Shown one piece after another: positions 14,484-14,828 of a stretch of 14,828 nt of DNA. Each line of letters opens with the position of its first letter. Positions within the stretch are counted from its first letter, which is position 1. Both the position numbers and the translations under genes were made by a program. Below the pieces are notes generated by a model. That model saw only the letters and a list, made by a program, of their open reading frames with translations, was not told the origin of the DNA and made no database searches. Source of the DNA: Ochromonadaceae sp. CCMP2298 (Eukaryota > Sar > Synurophyceae > Ochromonadales > Ochromonadaceae); the NCBI GenBank assembly GCA_026770595.1, contig MU634177.1:1-14828 (forward strand). The letters run 5' to 3'.

Positions 14484-14828
14484 GATTCTGCTTGAGAAGT
14501 GATATAAGTGTGACAGAATCGCGGTTGCATCGCACCTTTCATCATCCCATCGATCCTTGGATCTCTATTGGGGGATAAGATAACGCAGTCTCGGTTCCAC
14601 CTCTCTATGGAAAATTGGGCCCGGCAAACCCAGCCGAAAACTCGCAAAAAGGCAGAAAAAACGCCGTCACGCCGTCACGCCGTCACGCCGTCACGCTTGA
14701 TGATGGTTCTCTCGACCTGATGGGTGGATCACTCTGAGAATCGGCATAGCGATGAATTATACATATGTCCGTGCTGCGCCCCGAGGAGGGGTGAAACTGA
14801 TGTCTACGTGCAGCGTAAAAAGTGTCTA
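14484..14828. other. region upstream of the GNAT gene
   Basis: This should contain the GNAT promoter and 5' UTR. It includes the 8-bp tandem repeat at 14662-14696. I see no gene or convincing RNA; a C/D-box-like pattern near 14698-14805 was considered and not accepted. Confidence 0.45.
14662..14696. repeat. 8-bp tandem repeat (CGCCGTCA)4
   Basis: Four exact CGCCGTCA units plus a partial fifth (CGC) lie about 180 bases upstream of the GNAT start codon. It could be a repeated factor site or a simple minisatellite. Confidence 0.9.

Noticed and set aside
14698-14805. C/D-box snoRNA-like pattern (TGATGAT or GCGATGAA followed by CTGA) near the right edge
   Set aside because: The boxes deviate from consensus, spacing in the first pair is too short, and I see no clear terminal stem. 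CTGA and TGATG are common by chance.

Overview
This window is nuclear DNA from a eukaryote. Its genes are interrupted by GT-AG introns, several of them pyrimidine-rich on the coding strand, and start codons sit in Kozak-like contexts. The gene at 7760 encodes a signal peptide ending in an alanine followed by phenylalanine, then a basic Ser/Arg/Pro-rich leader. That is the bipartite presequence of a red-lineage complex plastid, as in ochrophytes and relatives. A LOV photoreceptor and introner-like introns also fit a photosynthetic stramenopile such as a pelagophyte, but the species cannot be named from this window.

Layout, left to right: (1) the last exon of an unrecognised + gene, 1-111; (2) a MYND zinc-finger terminal exon, minus, 229-307; (3) a three-exon minus gene, 869-2552, that splices an FKBP domain, a TPR region and a cyclophilin domain into one 476-aa dual-family immunophilin (FCBP type); (4) a divergent GT92-type glycosyltransferase, plus, 3057-4654; (5) a convergent gene for a putatively myristoylated protein with an RGS-like region and a complete photoactive LOV domain, minus, 5176-6629; (6) a 1.1-kb repeat-rich spacer; (7) a plastid-targeted protein with about three membrane segments, plus, 7760-9164; (8) a TrmN6-like (COG4123) methyltransferase, minus, 9458-11288, whose frame is interrupted twice; (9) an AMN1/LRR-type gene, plus, 11476-12246, frameshifted by an exact 10-bp tandem duplication; (10) an intronless 563-aa GNAT-fold protein, minus, 12792-14483.

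Three points stand out. First, three copies of a MITE-like element (11-bp terminal inverted repeats GAATTACATAA / TTATCTAATTC) form, or lie within, the introns of three different genes, each in sense orientation. This is the pattern of introner elements, i.e. transposons that create introns. Second, there are two unusual domain fusions: FKBP-TPR-cyclophilin, and RGS-like-LOV with an N-terminal myristoylation signal. Third, the convergent 3' ends of genes 9 and 10 are separated by two adjacent perfect or near-perfect hairpins. One carries AATAAATAAA in both arms and so could act as a two-way polyadenylation signal; the other contains the stop codon of gene 10.

The genes do not form a recognisable pathway. 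Strands alternate, giving divergent promoter pairs (2553-3056, 6630-7759, 11289-11475) and convergent 3' ends. Exon boundaries were worked out by hand from reading frame, splice consensus and family conservation. No search, alignment program or expression data were available.
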